This document shows positions 16,958 to 24,520 of a stretch of DNA of 64,000 nt, one piece after another. The notes below the pieces were generated by a model. The model had not been told where the DNA came from. It saw nothing but the letters and a program-made list of their open reading frames with translations, and did not search any database. This DNA comes from Alphaproteobacteria bacterium. Lineage in GTDB: Bacteria; Pseudomonadota; Alphaproteobacteria; RF32; CAG-239. The stretch's first letter is position 1, and every line of letters starts with the position of its first letter. The DNA is taken from positions 18,094-82,093 of the forward strand of contig SUUK01000007.1 in the NCBI GenBank assembly GCA_015062535.1, given 5' to 3'. The translations under genes were made by a program, and so were the position numbers.

Positions 16958-17940
16958 TGAATTTATCTAAAGAAGAAATCATACATTTGCTAACTAAAGA
17001 AGATGGCAATAGTTTATTTGAAAAAGCTAATAAAGTAAGAGAAGAAAGCGTTGGAAATAGCGTTCATTTAAGGGCTTTAATAGAGTTTTCAAATATTTGC
17101 AAAAATAATTGCTTATATTGCGGATTAAGAAAAGATAATTTAGAAATAAAACGCTATCGTTTAACTAAAGACGATATATTAAATGATGTAAAAAAAGCAG
17201 TTGATTTAGGTTTTAAAACCATTGTTCTTCAATCTGGCGAAGATATGTACTTTAACCAAAAAAGAATATGTGAAATAATAGAGGCTATAAAAAAATATGA
17301 TGTAGCTTTAACCCTTAGCATTGGAGAAAGAACCTATCAAGAATATAAAGCATTCAAAAATGCCGGTGCTGATAGATACTTAATTAGAATAGAAACAACC
17401 AATAAAGACCTATATCATAGCCTAGACCCCGATATGAGTTGGGATAATCGCTACAAATGTCTGTTAAATTTGAGAGAACTTGGGTATGAACTTGGTTCGG
17501 GTATAATGGTAGGTTTGCCAAATCAAACAATAGAAAGTATCGCAGATGACCTATTATTTTTAAAGCACATAAATGTTGATATGGCAGGAATTGGTCCATT
17601 TATTCCTCATCCTAAAACACCACTTGCAAATAAAAAGGGTGGAACTTTAGATTTATCACTTCGTACAATGGCTATAATGAGATTACTTTTAGAGGATATA
17701 AATATTCCAGCAACAACCGCTATGGAAGCTCTTCATCCAGAAGGTCAAATAAAAGCTTTAGAAAGTGGGGCAAATGTAATAATGCCTAATATGACTAATC
17801 ATGGTTATAGAAAACTTTACGACTTATATCCAAATAAAGAAAATACCATAAAACCTTTAGATTTATTATCTCAAAAACTACAATCTATAAATCGAACAAT
17901 CTCAAAAGATTACGGATTTAGAAAAAAATTAATATATTGA
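16957..17940 (+). CDS. hydE: [FeFe]-hydrogenase H-cluster radical SAM maturase HydE
   Basis: Radical SAM enzyme that helps build the H-cluster diiron site of [FeFe]-hydrogenase. The 327-residue protein has the 4Fe-4S motif CKNNCLYCG (about 47-55) in the HydE context RALIEFSNIC...GLRKDN, then SGEDMYF, SIGER, RIETTN, and HPKTPLAN, followed by ATTAMEALHPEG. Its start lies in the stop of mnmA (TAATG), so the two are co-translated. Neither hydF/hydG nor a hydrogenase is in this window. Presence implies hydrogen metabolism and anaerobic life. Confidence 0.9.
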   Translation: MNLSKEEIIHLLTKEDGNSLFEKANKVREESVGNSVHLRALIEFSNICKNNCLYCGLRKDNLEIKRYRLTKDDILNDVKKAVDLGFKTIVLQSGEDMYFNQKRICEIIEAIKKYDVALTLSIGERTYQEYKAFKNAGADRYLIRIETTNKDLYHSLDPDMSWDNRYKCLLNLRELGYELGSGIMVGLPNQTIESIADDLLFLKHINVDMAGIGPFIPHPKTPLANKKGGTLDLSLRTMAIMRLLLEDINIPATTAMEALHPEGQIKALESGANVIMPNMTNHGYRKLYDLYPNKENTIKPLDLLSQKLQSINRTISKDYGFRKKLIY

Positions 17941-18031
17941 CTTTGAGTAAAAAAGTTATATAAAAACCATTACCTATTAATATATATGTGAATAATTAGC
18001 CGTATTATTAACCAAACTTATTTACTAAACT

Positions 18032-18211
18032 ATGGAAAAAAATGGCAAAGAGTATTTTGTTTTTTTCAAACTATTCAAGGAGTGTGTTACAGATAAAGCA
18101 TCACCAATAATGTGGCGCATTGGTGCGGGTATCATTATTTTCTTTATTGCTTTAATCTGCGATCCCATAGATGCTTTTTTTAAGTTTTTTGATGCCGAAT
18201 ATGATGAATAA
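18032..18211 (+). CDS. 59-residue membrane protein
   Basis: The ORF reads MEKNGKEYFVFFKLFKECV, then a hydrophobic span (IMWRIGAGIIIFFIALICDP) and an acidic end (FFDAEYDE). One membrane helix is predicted. It has no Shine-Dalgarno but is followed directly by a strong terminator, which supports it being a transcribed gene. No family recognised. Confidence 0.55.
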   Translation: MEKNGKEYFVFFKLFKECVTDKASPIMWRIGAGIIIFFIALICDPIDAFFKFFDAEYDE

Positions 18212-18236
18212 AAGCTTAAAAATGCCCATATACAAT

Positions 18237-18270
18237 AAAAAGGAGTAACCTTAAGGTTGCTCCTTTTGTT
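18237..18270 (+). terminator. rho-independent terminator
   Basis: AAAAGGAGTAACC pairs with GGTTGCTCCTTTT around TTAA with one mismatch, then TTGTTAT. It ends the transcript of the 59-residue gene and probably of mnmA-hydE. Confidence 0.85.
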
Positions 18271-18327
18271 ATATAAGTAAAAAATTAAATTTTTAATGCT
18301 ATATTTGTATAGAGCAAAGGAGTCGAT

Positions 18328-19041
18328 ATGAAGAAAATTATAAAAATATTTTTAGCTTTATTTTTTATGCTATATAGCACTAAAAGCTTTTGCAGTGAAC
18401 TAATTTCCCATATACCAGAAAATCCAAACAAAGCTCTAATTATGCTTCATGGGTGGCATCAAAGTGGAAGAGGTGTTTCTTGGTTAACAGATAGGCTTAA
18501 AAAAGATTTTCCAAACACCGCTTTTTACTATCCAACAGCTCCAGATAATGCACCTGGAGGGGGTTATCAATGGTTTGTTATTCCAGGGTTTGGCTCCTCA
18601 ATGTCAGAAGAAAAAATATATGGCAAAATGATGTCTTCCGCTCTTGATAATGTAGAAGTATTATATGATTTGATTGATGATATACATAAAACTCAAAATA
18701 TTGATTATGAAAATATCCATATAGCGGGATTTTCTCAAGGAGGTTTTATGGCTATACTTGCAGGATTAACTAATAATGAACAAATCGGTAAGGTTATATC
18801 TTTTTCAGGAGTGCCCATACTATTTACAAAAGACTTTAAGAACAAAGATATAATATCCAAGCCCGAAATTCTTATCATTCAAGGAGATAATGATCAAGTA
18901 ATTCCTATAAATAGTTTTAGCCTAACAGAACAAACACTAAAATCAGTAAATGTTCCATCAACAGTAAAATTAATAAAAAATATGCCTCATATCATAAATA
19001 GCCAAGCATTAGACTATTTTATAGAGTTTCTAAAAAACTAA
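18328..19041 (+). CDS. exported carboxylesterase/phospholipase-like alpha/beta hydrolase
   Basis: A 237-residue hydrolase of the phospholipase/carboxylesterase (Abhydrolase_2) type with an N-terminal signal peptide (about 1-22). LIMLHGWHQSG supplies the oxyanion region, GFSQGG (about 138-143) the nucleophilic Ser, GDNDQVIP the Asp, and MPHII (about 222-226) the His. Typical members cut ester bonds of small acyl esters. AAAGGAG precedes the ATG. Its end overlaps the convergent gene by 4 bases. Confidence 0.85.
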   Translation: MKKIIKIFLALFFMLYSTKSFCSELISHIPENPNKALIMLHGWHQSGRGVSWLTDRLKKDFPNTAFYYPTAPDNAPGGGYQWFVIPGFGSSMSEEKIYGKMMSSALDNVEVLYDLIDDIHKTQNIDYENIHIAGFSQGGFMAILAGLTNNEQIGKVISFSGVPILFTKDFKNKDIISKPEILIIQGDNDQVIPINSFSLTEQTLKSVNVPSTVKLIKNMPHIINSQALDYFIEFLKN

Positions 19042-20054
19042 TCTCGGCAATATTTTTTATTTAAGATAAATTTATTTTGTTTGTTCTTATACGTTGTAGC
19101 GCATGATTTTTCTATTTTTTCTAAAGCAACAGGGGAAATATTTAATATTCCCGCAACATCAGATAATTCTTGCTTAGTATCTTTTGCAATTCTTTCAAAA
19201 CTAATAAGATGATCTGATGATTTTTGTACTTCTATAGCTATTTTTTCTAGATTATTTTCATCATGATTTAATAATTTGGAAAGAAGCGCCCAAGATGCTA
19301 AATGTTCATGTGGATAACGACAATCTCTTAAAGCATCTCGTCCATCTTCAAGAGTATGAATTTTTCCTTTATTTCCATATGCTTTTAAAGCATCAAATAA
19401 AGGAACTTTCTTATATTCAGCAACTTCACCATTTTCTTGCTCATTAGCTCTTTTGATAATCGTATCTATTAAACCACTATCATCTTTATACAAATGACAA
19501 TAAGGGGTAATGGCAAAGCATTCACCATGTCCATCCCAAATATTAATCATATAATTATCATCTTTAACTTTAGGCATAGAAACTAGTTCCATATTTGAAG
19601 GATTGATTGTAATATCTGTAATGCCAAGGTCTGCCAATTCTTCGCTCATCTCACGCATAACATTATTTTTTCTAATAATATCCATATCAAAAACAAGTAA
19701 AGGAATATTATCAACCAAAATAACATCATCTTTTTTGCCTACAAGCATTCTTCTTTCTGAAGAAGTCAATTTATTAAATTCTTCTAAAGTTGTTCTTTCT
19801 GCAAGCCCACCTAAAGCTCCTAGTCCGTCAAAATTTCCTTTTTTGTTTTTCCGCTGAATAAGTCCAATATAAATACCACTGATAGCTTCTTTTATTGAAG
19901 GCGATTCTTTTAACTCTCCCTCATAAATAGTCACATTTGCACCACTGCTTAAAACAAGCGCTCTAAAACTATCATCCATAAGTAATTGGGCTCGTTTGCT
20001 TCCTTTTGAGGTATTGGCAATTTTTGTTAATGCATCTTCTCTATTTGTTGTCAT
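19038..20054 (-). CDS. hypothetical protein with a Nudix-like segment
   Basis: A protein of 338 residues. GALGGLAERTT (about 77-87) and REMSEELADLGI (about 133-144) resemble the flanking Gly and the RE..EE.LG core of a Nudix box, though the distance between them is longer than usual (about 50 residues against 5-10). If so it hydrolyses a nucleoside-diphosphate-linked substrate. The C-terminal third is helical with ELSDVAGILNISPVALEKIE, which looks like a small HTH-like segment. No signal peptide. Function unproven. Confidence 0.55.
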   Translation of the reverse strand: MTTNREDALTKIANTSKGSKRAQLLMDDSFRALVLSSGANVTIYEGELKESPSIKEAISGIYIGLIQRKNKKGNFDGLGALGGLAERTTLEEFNKLTSSERRMLVGKKDDVILVDNIPLLVFDMDIIRKNNVMREMSEELADLGITDITINPSNMELVSMPKVKDDNYMINIWDGHGECFAITPYCHLYKDDSGLIDTIIKRANEQENGEVAEYKKVPLFDALKAYGNKGKIHTLEDGRDALRDCRYPHEHLASWALLSKLLNHDENNLEKIAIEVQKSSDHLISFERIAKDTKQELSDVAGILNISPVALEKIEKSCATTYKNKQNKFILNKKYCRD

Positions 20055-20176
20055 GTTATATCCTAGCTAAATAATGTGAAATATCTTGAATATTTTTTTG
20101 CATATAATTAAAATACCAAAATCAAAGAATTTAATCAACACAAAAGTACTAAAATATTTGTAAAGGATATCACAAG

Positions 20177-21013
20177 ATGTTTTCAACTGATAATTTATAT
20201 GAAGTAGTATCATTTTCAACAGATACCACCAAAACCGGAAACAAAATGGGGCGTCTTCTTCTAAAAGATACAACAACTGGCTCTATGTTAAATTGTATGC
20301 TTTGGGAAGAACGTTTAAATCAGCATTCGCCAAAAACATTCAAGCCTGGAAATATTTTACGTATAATTTCAGCAACTCAAAATCCAAACTATAATAATTG
20401 TACTCTAGAAAATGTAAAACTCATAAAAGAAGCAAGATTAGGGCTAGATGAAGAAGAAACAACTTTTTATTGGAATAAGCTACAATCTTATATATCAAAA
20501 ATCAAAGATGAAAAATTAAAAAACTTTGTTTTAGAGCAAATAGCAAAACATCAAGATAGTTTTAAGATAAAGCCAGCAGGTATTTCAATGCATCATAACT
20601 TTGCAGGAGGTCTTTTAGTTCATACAGTAGAGTGTTTAGAATTTGCAGAATTAAATATGTCAAAATTTGCCTGTGAAATAAATGAAGATAATATTTATGC
20701 TGCGACCACACTCCATGATTTAGGTAAGATATTTGAATATAATATAGACCTAGAAACAGGTGCTATCACATATGTAGATACCTTTAAAACCGACTTTATT
20801 AGCCACTCTCAATATGGATATTGTTTATGTTTAACCAATGGCTTTAAAATGGTCGCAAGGATGATAGCCGCTCACCATGGACGTGCAGATTGGGGGGCAA
20901 TCATTGATTTGGGTGAAAGAGATATTGAACCAGAGCTATATTTCTTGCACTTAATAGACAATATGTCCGCAAAATATGGTAAAATAAATATCAAAATGTT
21001 TGACGGGGAATAG
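20177..21013 (+). CDS. YhaM-type 3'-5' exoribonuclease (OB fold plus HD domain)
   Basis: A 278-residue protein. The N-terminal 90 residues (GRLLLKDTTTGSMLNCMLWEE, FKPGNILRI) look like an OB-fold nucleic-acid-binding domain. The rest is an HD domain: MHHNFAGGLLVHTVE, ATTLHDLGKI (HD near 182), MIAAHHGRADWG and FLHLIDNMSAK. This arrangement is that of YhaM/Cbf1, a Mn-dependent exonuclease for RNA or single-stranded DNA. AAAGGA precedes the ATG. The GNAT gene starts 3 bases after its stop. Confidence 0.85.
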   Translation: MFSTDNLYEVVSFSTDTTKTGNKMGRLLLKDTTTGSMLNCMLWEERLNQHSPKTFKPGNILRIISATQNPNYNNCTLENVKLIKEARLGLDEEETTFYWNKLQSYISKIKDEKLKNFVLEQIAKHQDSFKIKPAGISMHHNFAGGLLVHTVECLEFAELNMSKFACEINEDNIYAATTLHDLGKIFEYNIDLETGAITYVDTFKTDFISHSQYGYCLCLTNGFKMVARMIAAHHGRADWGAIIDLGERDIEPELYFLHLIDNMSAKYGKINIKMFDGE

Positions 21014-21015
21014 TT

Positions 21016-21525
21016 GTGCTAAAAGTAAGAAAAGCAACACCTAGTGATGCTAAAATAATTGCCCAAATCAATGTAGAAACATGGAAGGTCTGCTACAAAG
21101 GAATGTTGCCAGATGATTTCTTAGAAAAAAGAAATCTAACAGACGATAGAATTATAGCTGTTGAAAATAAAATAAAGCAAAAAGATACAATTTATTTTGT
21201 AGCAGAAATAGAATGCAAAGTTATTGGTTTTTGTTGTGGTGGTAAAGCAAGGGACGAAAATTATCCTTTCAAATATGAGTTAGTTGCAATATATGTATTA
21301 CCATCAATGCAAAATAAAGGCGCCGGAAAAGCTCTATTAAATGAATTTAAAAAAGCTATAAATAATGAACCTTTTTATCTCTATGCATTAAAGCAAAACT
21401 TTAAGGCTCATGAATTCTATCAAAAAAATGGCGGTAAAAAATTACCAGAATATAAAAAAATACTACAAAGAGATGATTTTAATATAGAAGAAGTCTTATT
21501 TGCTTTTAATTATAAAAGTAATTAA
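21016..21525 (+). CDS. GNAT-family N-acetyltransferase
   Basis: A 169-residue acetyltransferase: LKVRKATPSDAKIIAQI at the start, VAIYVLPSMQNKGAGKALL with the acetyl-CoA loop QNKGAG (about 100-105), and LYALKQNFKAHEFYQKNGG as the usual last strand-helix. The start is a GTG at 21016, close behind the YhaM-type gene, with GGGGAA before it. The substrate cannot be told. It shares an operon with the nuclease. Confidence 0.85.
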   Translation: MLKVRKATPSDAKIIAQINVETWKVCYKGMLPDDFLEKRNLTDDRIIAVENKIKQKDTIYFVAEIECKVIGFCCGGKARDENYPFKYELVAIYVLPSMQNKGAGKALLNEFKKAINNEPFYLYALKQNFKAHEFYQKNGGKKLPEYKKILQRDDFNIEEVLFAFNYKSN

Positions 21526-21533
21526 CAAATAAA

Positions 21534-21557
21534 AAGGGGAAGATTTTTCTTCCCCTT
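21534..21557. terminator. bidirectional terminator between convergent genes
   Basis: AAGGGGAAGA pairs perfectly with TCTTCCCCTT around TTTT. It serves the GNAT transcript on the plus strand and the 21578-22171 gene on the minus strand. Confidence 0.9.
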
Positions 21558-21577
21558 AAATTTTAGTATAATTAATG

Positions 21578-22171
21578 TTACATATTTCCAATGTTACGAA
21601 CTATAGCAACATATGAGTCAGGCCATTTACACCCAGGAACTGCAACTCTAATTTGAGATGAGCGAGGTGTAACATTAACATAAAAATGTTCAGTGTCAGT
21701 ATCAACCAAGTCGAGTACTTTATTGCCACAAGATTGAAAATATCCAGTAGGCTTAATTGTTTCAACTATTTCAATTAATTCAGGAAGTCTTGGGCATTTC
21801 AAAATATAATCGCCACCTCTACCTTCATCAACTTTTTCATATCCGCTCAAATCAATATTATAAACCTTCATTCTTTTAATTTTATATGGGTTATCTGTAT
21901 TAAAAGATGTGATTCTACTGGATAATTCATCTTTAGGACAATCAAGAGCTTCTTTCCAAGAATTAAGTCCCAACATTTTAGCAATAATATGTTGTGCTTT
22001 CATTAAAGAAAAATCATCTAAATCTATCATGAAGTCTTCAACAATAGCATTTATATCAAAAAATCTTGTAGCATATACATATTCATCACCATCTTGCATA
22101 TACTCAAGTTGAAAGTCACGATACAAATTTTTGGCTTGAATTTTTAAGTAATTAATTTCTTTCATAAACAT
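21578..22171 (-). CDS. hypothetical protein with an N-terminal LxxQAKxL helical domain
   Basis: A protein of 197 residues. The first 75 (YLKIQAKNLYRDF, SLMKAQHIIAKMLGLNSWKEA) resemble a short helical domain I recall at the start of some glyoxalase-like proteins (L..QAK.L...S..QA..L.A..LG...W). The remainder has beta-strand character (YFQSCGNKVLDLV, HFYVNVTPRSSQIRVAVPGC) and is unassigned. AAAGGA precedes the ATG. It is read from a near-consensus promoter through a 150-base structured leader, which suggests regulated expression. Confidence 0.6.
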   Translation of the reverse strand: MFMKEINYLKIQAKNLYRDFQLEYMQDGDEYVYATRFFDINAIVEDFMIDLDDFSLMKAQHIIAKMLGLNSWKEALDCPKDELSSRITSFNTDNPYKIKRMKVYNIDLSGYEKVDEGRGGDYILKCPRLPELIEIVETIKPTGYFQSCGNKVLDLVDTDTEHFYVNVTPRSSQIRVAVPGCKWPDSYVAIVRNIGNM

Positions 22172-22322
22172 AATATAATCCTTTTTTAATTTAGAGAAGT
22201 GATTTGTCTTATATTTTGTACTCGTAATCTTTTGGCGACAAATAACCCCTCAAAAGGTTATATTAGTCTTATGTTGGTTGATTAAAATCTTTACACGAGC
22301 AAGCAGGCTTACCAACAAGCAC
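22172..22322 (-). promoter_or_regulatory. structured 5' leader of the 21578-22171 gene
   Basis: This stretch of about 150 bases between promoter and start codon folds readily on the minus strand. An ATAACCTT/GGGGTTAT stem caps with TTGA, TGTTGGT pairs with ACCAACA, and CTCGT pairs with ACGAG to close the middle part. No ORF is seen in it. A riboswitch or protein-binding leader is possible, but I cannot match it to a known class. Confidence 0.5.
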
Positions 22323-22328
22323 AAAACA

Positions 22329-22357
22329 TATATAATACAAAAAATGTTTTTTGTCAA
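22329..22357 (-). promoter_or_regulatory. sigma-70 promoter
   Basis: On the minus strand TTGACA (22352-22357) and TATATA (22329-22334) are 17 bases apart; TATTAT is an alternative -10. It lies just after the methyltransferase terminator and faces the leader and gene at 21578-22171. Confidence 0.75.
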
Positions 22358-22365
22358 CAAAAAAG

Positions 22366-22388
22366 AGGAAGAATAAATCTCCCTCTTA
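22366..22388 (-). terminator. terminator of the methyltransferase gene
   Basis: On the minus strand AAGAGGGAGA pairs with TTCCTCTT, with small imperfections, before a T run. It separates the methyltransferase from the next promoter. Confidence 0.75.
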
Positions 22389-22414
22389 TGGTGTCTTATG
22401 AAAAATAGTGTACA

Positions 22415-23212
22415 TTATTTTTTTCTACAAATATAAAGCAAATGTGCGCTGTATCCTTGTTGGTCTAGTCTTTCACAGGTAATAAAGTGCCATTTAAGAA
22501 ATGCCTCATAGCCTTTATCTGAAAGTTGTTCAACCCATTCTCTCATTGCGTATGCAATTCCGTCAGTTGCAACATTTGTAATATATTTTGTATTAGTCTT
22601 TTCAAATAATTTTTTGAAATCTTCAATATGAAAAGCATTAAATATTTCTTCAGGAATATCCTTAAATCTTCCTTTATTATCCATTACTTCACCAAGACGT
22701 TCAGCTGCTAAATGTCTTAATCCATACCCAGACATAAGAGATGCACAAGGAAGATATGCAAACATACATATTGCACCTTTTTTAGCCACACGCAAACTTT
22801 CACTAATAGCTTTATTTTTATCTTTCTTATTAAACAAATGATACATTGGACCTAAATTTAGCACCATATCAAAAGTCTTATCTTGAAGCTCACTTAAATT
22901 TAGCGCATCACCAACCATACATCTAAAATTTTTTAAGTCCTTACTTTTAGATTTCATTATTTCAACATTTTTTGGTGTCAAATCAACAGCGGTGACATCA
23001 TATCCCATTTTAGCTAAAGTAATAGAATAACGTCCTGTAGCAGCACCAATTTCTAATATCTTCGCACCTGGTTTTAAATATTTTTCAATATAACGCATAG
23101 TTGTTAAGTATTCTAGGTTGTGACCTCTATCACTAACTAGACGTTCATCTTCGTCGTACTCGTTATATTTATTAATAATGATATCTTTGTGCTTATTAAT
23201 AGTCATACCCAT
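22415..23212 (-). CDS. class I SAM-dependent methyltransferase
   Basis: A 265-residue methyltransferase with motif I ILEIGAATGRYS (about 52-63), VTAVDLTPKNVEIM (motif Post I), CMVGDALNLSEL, and FDMVLNLGPMYHLFN (about 113-127). These are typical of Methyltransf_11/25-like small-molecule methylases. The last 90 residues (LPCASLMSGYGLRHLAAERL) may form a substrate cap. Substrate unknown. A TATAAT box lies about 60 bases upstream, and the upstream promoter at 23541 may also feed it. Confidence 0.85.
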   Translation of the reverse strand: MGMTINKHKDIIINKYNEYDEDERLVSDRGHNLEYLTTMRYIEKYLKPGAKILEIGAATGRYSITLAKMGYDVTAVDLTPKNVEIMKSKSKDLKNFRCMVGDALNLSELQDKTFDMVLNLGPMYHLFNKKDKNKAISESLRVAKKGAICMFAYLPCASLMSGYGLRHLAAERLGEVMDNKGRFKDIPEEIFNAFHIEDFKKLFEKTNTKYITNVATDGIAYAMREWVEQLSDKGYEAFLKWHFITCERLDQQGYSAHLLYICRKK

Positions 23213-23309
23213 AGTCCTTTCAAAAAGCCATTATTGTTATTAAAAGTATAATTAAATAGGTTAATATTTTATTATACCATATAAAACATTTAAATATATC
23301 TAGGGGAAA

Positions 23310-23396
23310 TTAATCTTTTTTCTTATCTTCTTCGCTAAATGCAGCAACAAATAAACAGCAAAGAATAACTATAGATTTAACAAATCCAATACTCAT
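23310..23396 (-). CDS. 28-residue single-span membrane peptide
   Basis: MSIGFVKSIVILCCLFVAAF followed by SEEDKKKD: one hydrophobic span with a charged tail. AAAGGA sits eight bases before the ATG, an unusually good ribosome site for so short an ORF, and a near-consensus promoter with a 138-base leader precedes it. It may be a regulatory or toxin-like small protein, or part of a leader for the downstream methyltransferase. Confidence 0.5.
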   Translation of the reverse strand: MSIGFVKSIVILCCLFVAAFSEEDKKKD

Positions 23397-23534
23397 ATCA
23401 AATTCCTTTCTAAATAACTTAACCTTTAACGCCTGTCCGATTAGCTTGGTAAAGTTACCTAAAAGAAATCTATGTAAAATATTAATGGCAATGTATCACT
23501 TTGGCGGACATACCGAGCGCTTGCCCCACTCATG
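23397..23534 (-). promoter_or_regulatory. structured leader of the 28-residue ORF (possible ncRNA)
   Basis: The 138 bases from the predicted start of transcription hold no ORF. On the minus strand GTCCG pairs with CGGAC over a distance, GAGTG pairs with CGCTC, and GGTA-ACTT-TACC forms a tetraloop hairpin. G+C is higher here than in flanking spacers. A riboswitch or small RNA is possible; I know no match. Confidence 0.5.
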
Positions 23535-23540
23535 TTGTCC

Positions 23541-23569
23541 TTTATAGTACAAAAAAATATTTTTGTCAA
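23541..23569 (-). promoter_or_regulatory. near-consensus sigma-70 promoter
   Basis: On the minus strand TTGACA (23564-23569) and TATAAA (23541-23546) are exactly 17 bases apart. The surrounding TTGTTGACAAAAA also occurs at the 22352 promoter, so the two leaders share promoter architecture. Confidence 0.8.
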
Positions 23570-23688
23570 CAAATAAAATGTATTTAAAAATGGTAGTAAA
23601 TAAAAAAAAATTGCTGGATTGCAGATTTTATTTGTTTTATCATGACATCATTAAATTTGAATATATGAATAAAAACAAGGAGAAAATT

Positions 23689-24510
23689 ATGAAAAAAATT
23701 TCCGTAATCGGTGCAGGGCTCGTTGGTGCAACATCTGTTTATTCCATGATGTTAAAAGAAATAGCCGACGAAATAGCACTCATAGATATTGATGATAAAC
23801 GCTCAAATGCAGAAGTATGGGATATCCGCCATGGTTTTCCAGAACTAAGTAAAACAGTTGTCAAAAAAGGTACTTATGCTGATTGTAAAGATAGTGATGT
23901 TATTGTTATCACCGCAGGTGTTGCTCGTAAAGTTGGCGAAAGTCGTAATGATTTGCTTATGAAAAATTCTAAAATAATGGAAGCCATCTGTTCAGAAATC
24001 AAAGCCACAAACACTTCTGCGGTTGTTATTGTCGTTTCTAACCCTGTTGATGTGTTAGCAAATCATGCAGCAAAATTTTTAAACCTCCCCAAAGGAAGAG
24101 TTTTAGGAACAGGTTGCACACTTGATACCTCTCGTATGGTAGCTCTATTAGCTGAACGCTTAAACAAACCAGCTTCAAGCATAAACGCCCCAGTTGTTGG
24201 TGAACATGGTGATGAACAAATTGTGCTTTGGGATGAAGTAACTATTGATGGCAAGCCTGCAAATTTCTCTGATGCAGAAAGAATAGAACTAGCAGAAGCA
24301 GTAAAAAAAGCTGGTATGACCATTATTGAAGGTAAGGGCAAAACCTATTATGGAATTGCAACCACCGTTTGCGCTATAGCAACAGCCGTTTTGCTTGATA
24401 GACCAATGAAATATGCTGTGTCTGTTCCAAATGACACCGAAGAAAAAGCTTTAAGTATGCTTTGCACAATAGCAAAAGATGGTATTGTTGAAACTTTCCC
24501 ATATAAATAG
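23689..24510 (+). CDS. lactate/malate dehydrogenase-family enzyme, short C-terminus, Arg at the malate-type position
   Basis: A 273-residue NAD-dependent 2-hydroxyacid dehydrogenase. VIGAGLVGAT (about 5-14) binds NAD; AGVARKVGESRNDLL is the substrate loop, with Arg where lactate enzymes have Gln, which favours malate. NPVD, GTGCTLDTSR and the catalytic GEHGDEQ (about 166-172) follow. Normal members have about 310 residues. Here the end after TYYGIATT is cut to YAVSVPNDTEEKALSMLC and lacks the last strands, yet the ORF looks intact. AAGGAG precedes the ATG at 23689; an upstream in-frame extension is unlikely. It is followed 10 bases later by an aminotransferase. Confidence 0.85.
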   Translation: MKKISVIGAGLVGATSVYSMMLKEIADEIALIDIDDKRSNAEVWDIRHGFPELSKTVVKKGTYADCKDSDVIVITAGVARKVGESRNDLLMKNSKIMEAICSEIKATNTSAVVIVVSNPVDVLANHAAKFLNLPKGRVLGTGCTLDTSRMVALLAERLNKPASSINAPVVGEHGDEQIVLWDEVTIDGKPANFSDAERIELAEAVKKAGMTIIEGKGKTYYGIATTVCAIATAVLLDRPMKYAVSVPNDTEEKALSMLCTIAKDGIVETFPYK

Positions 24511-24520
24511 GAGCATAAAA

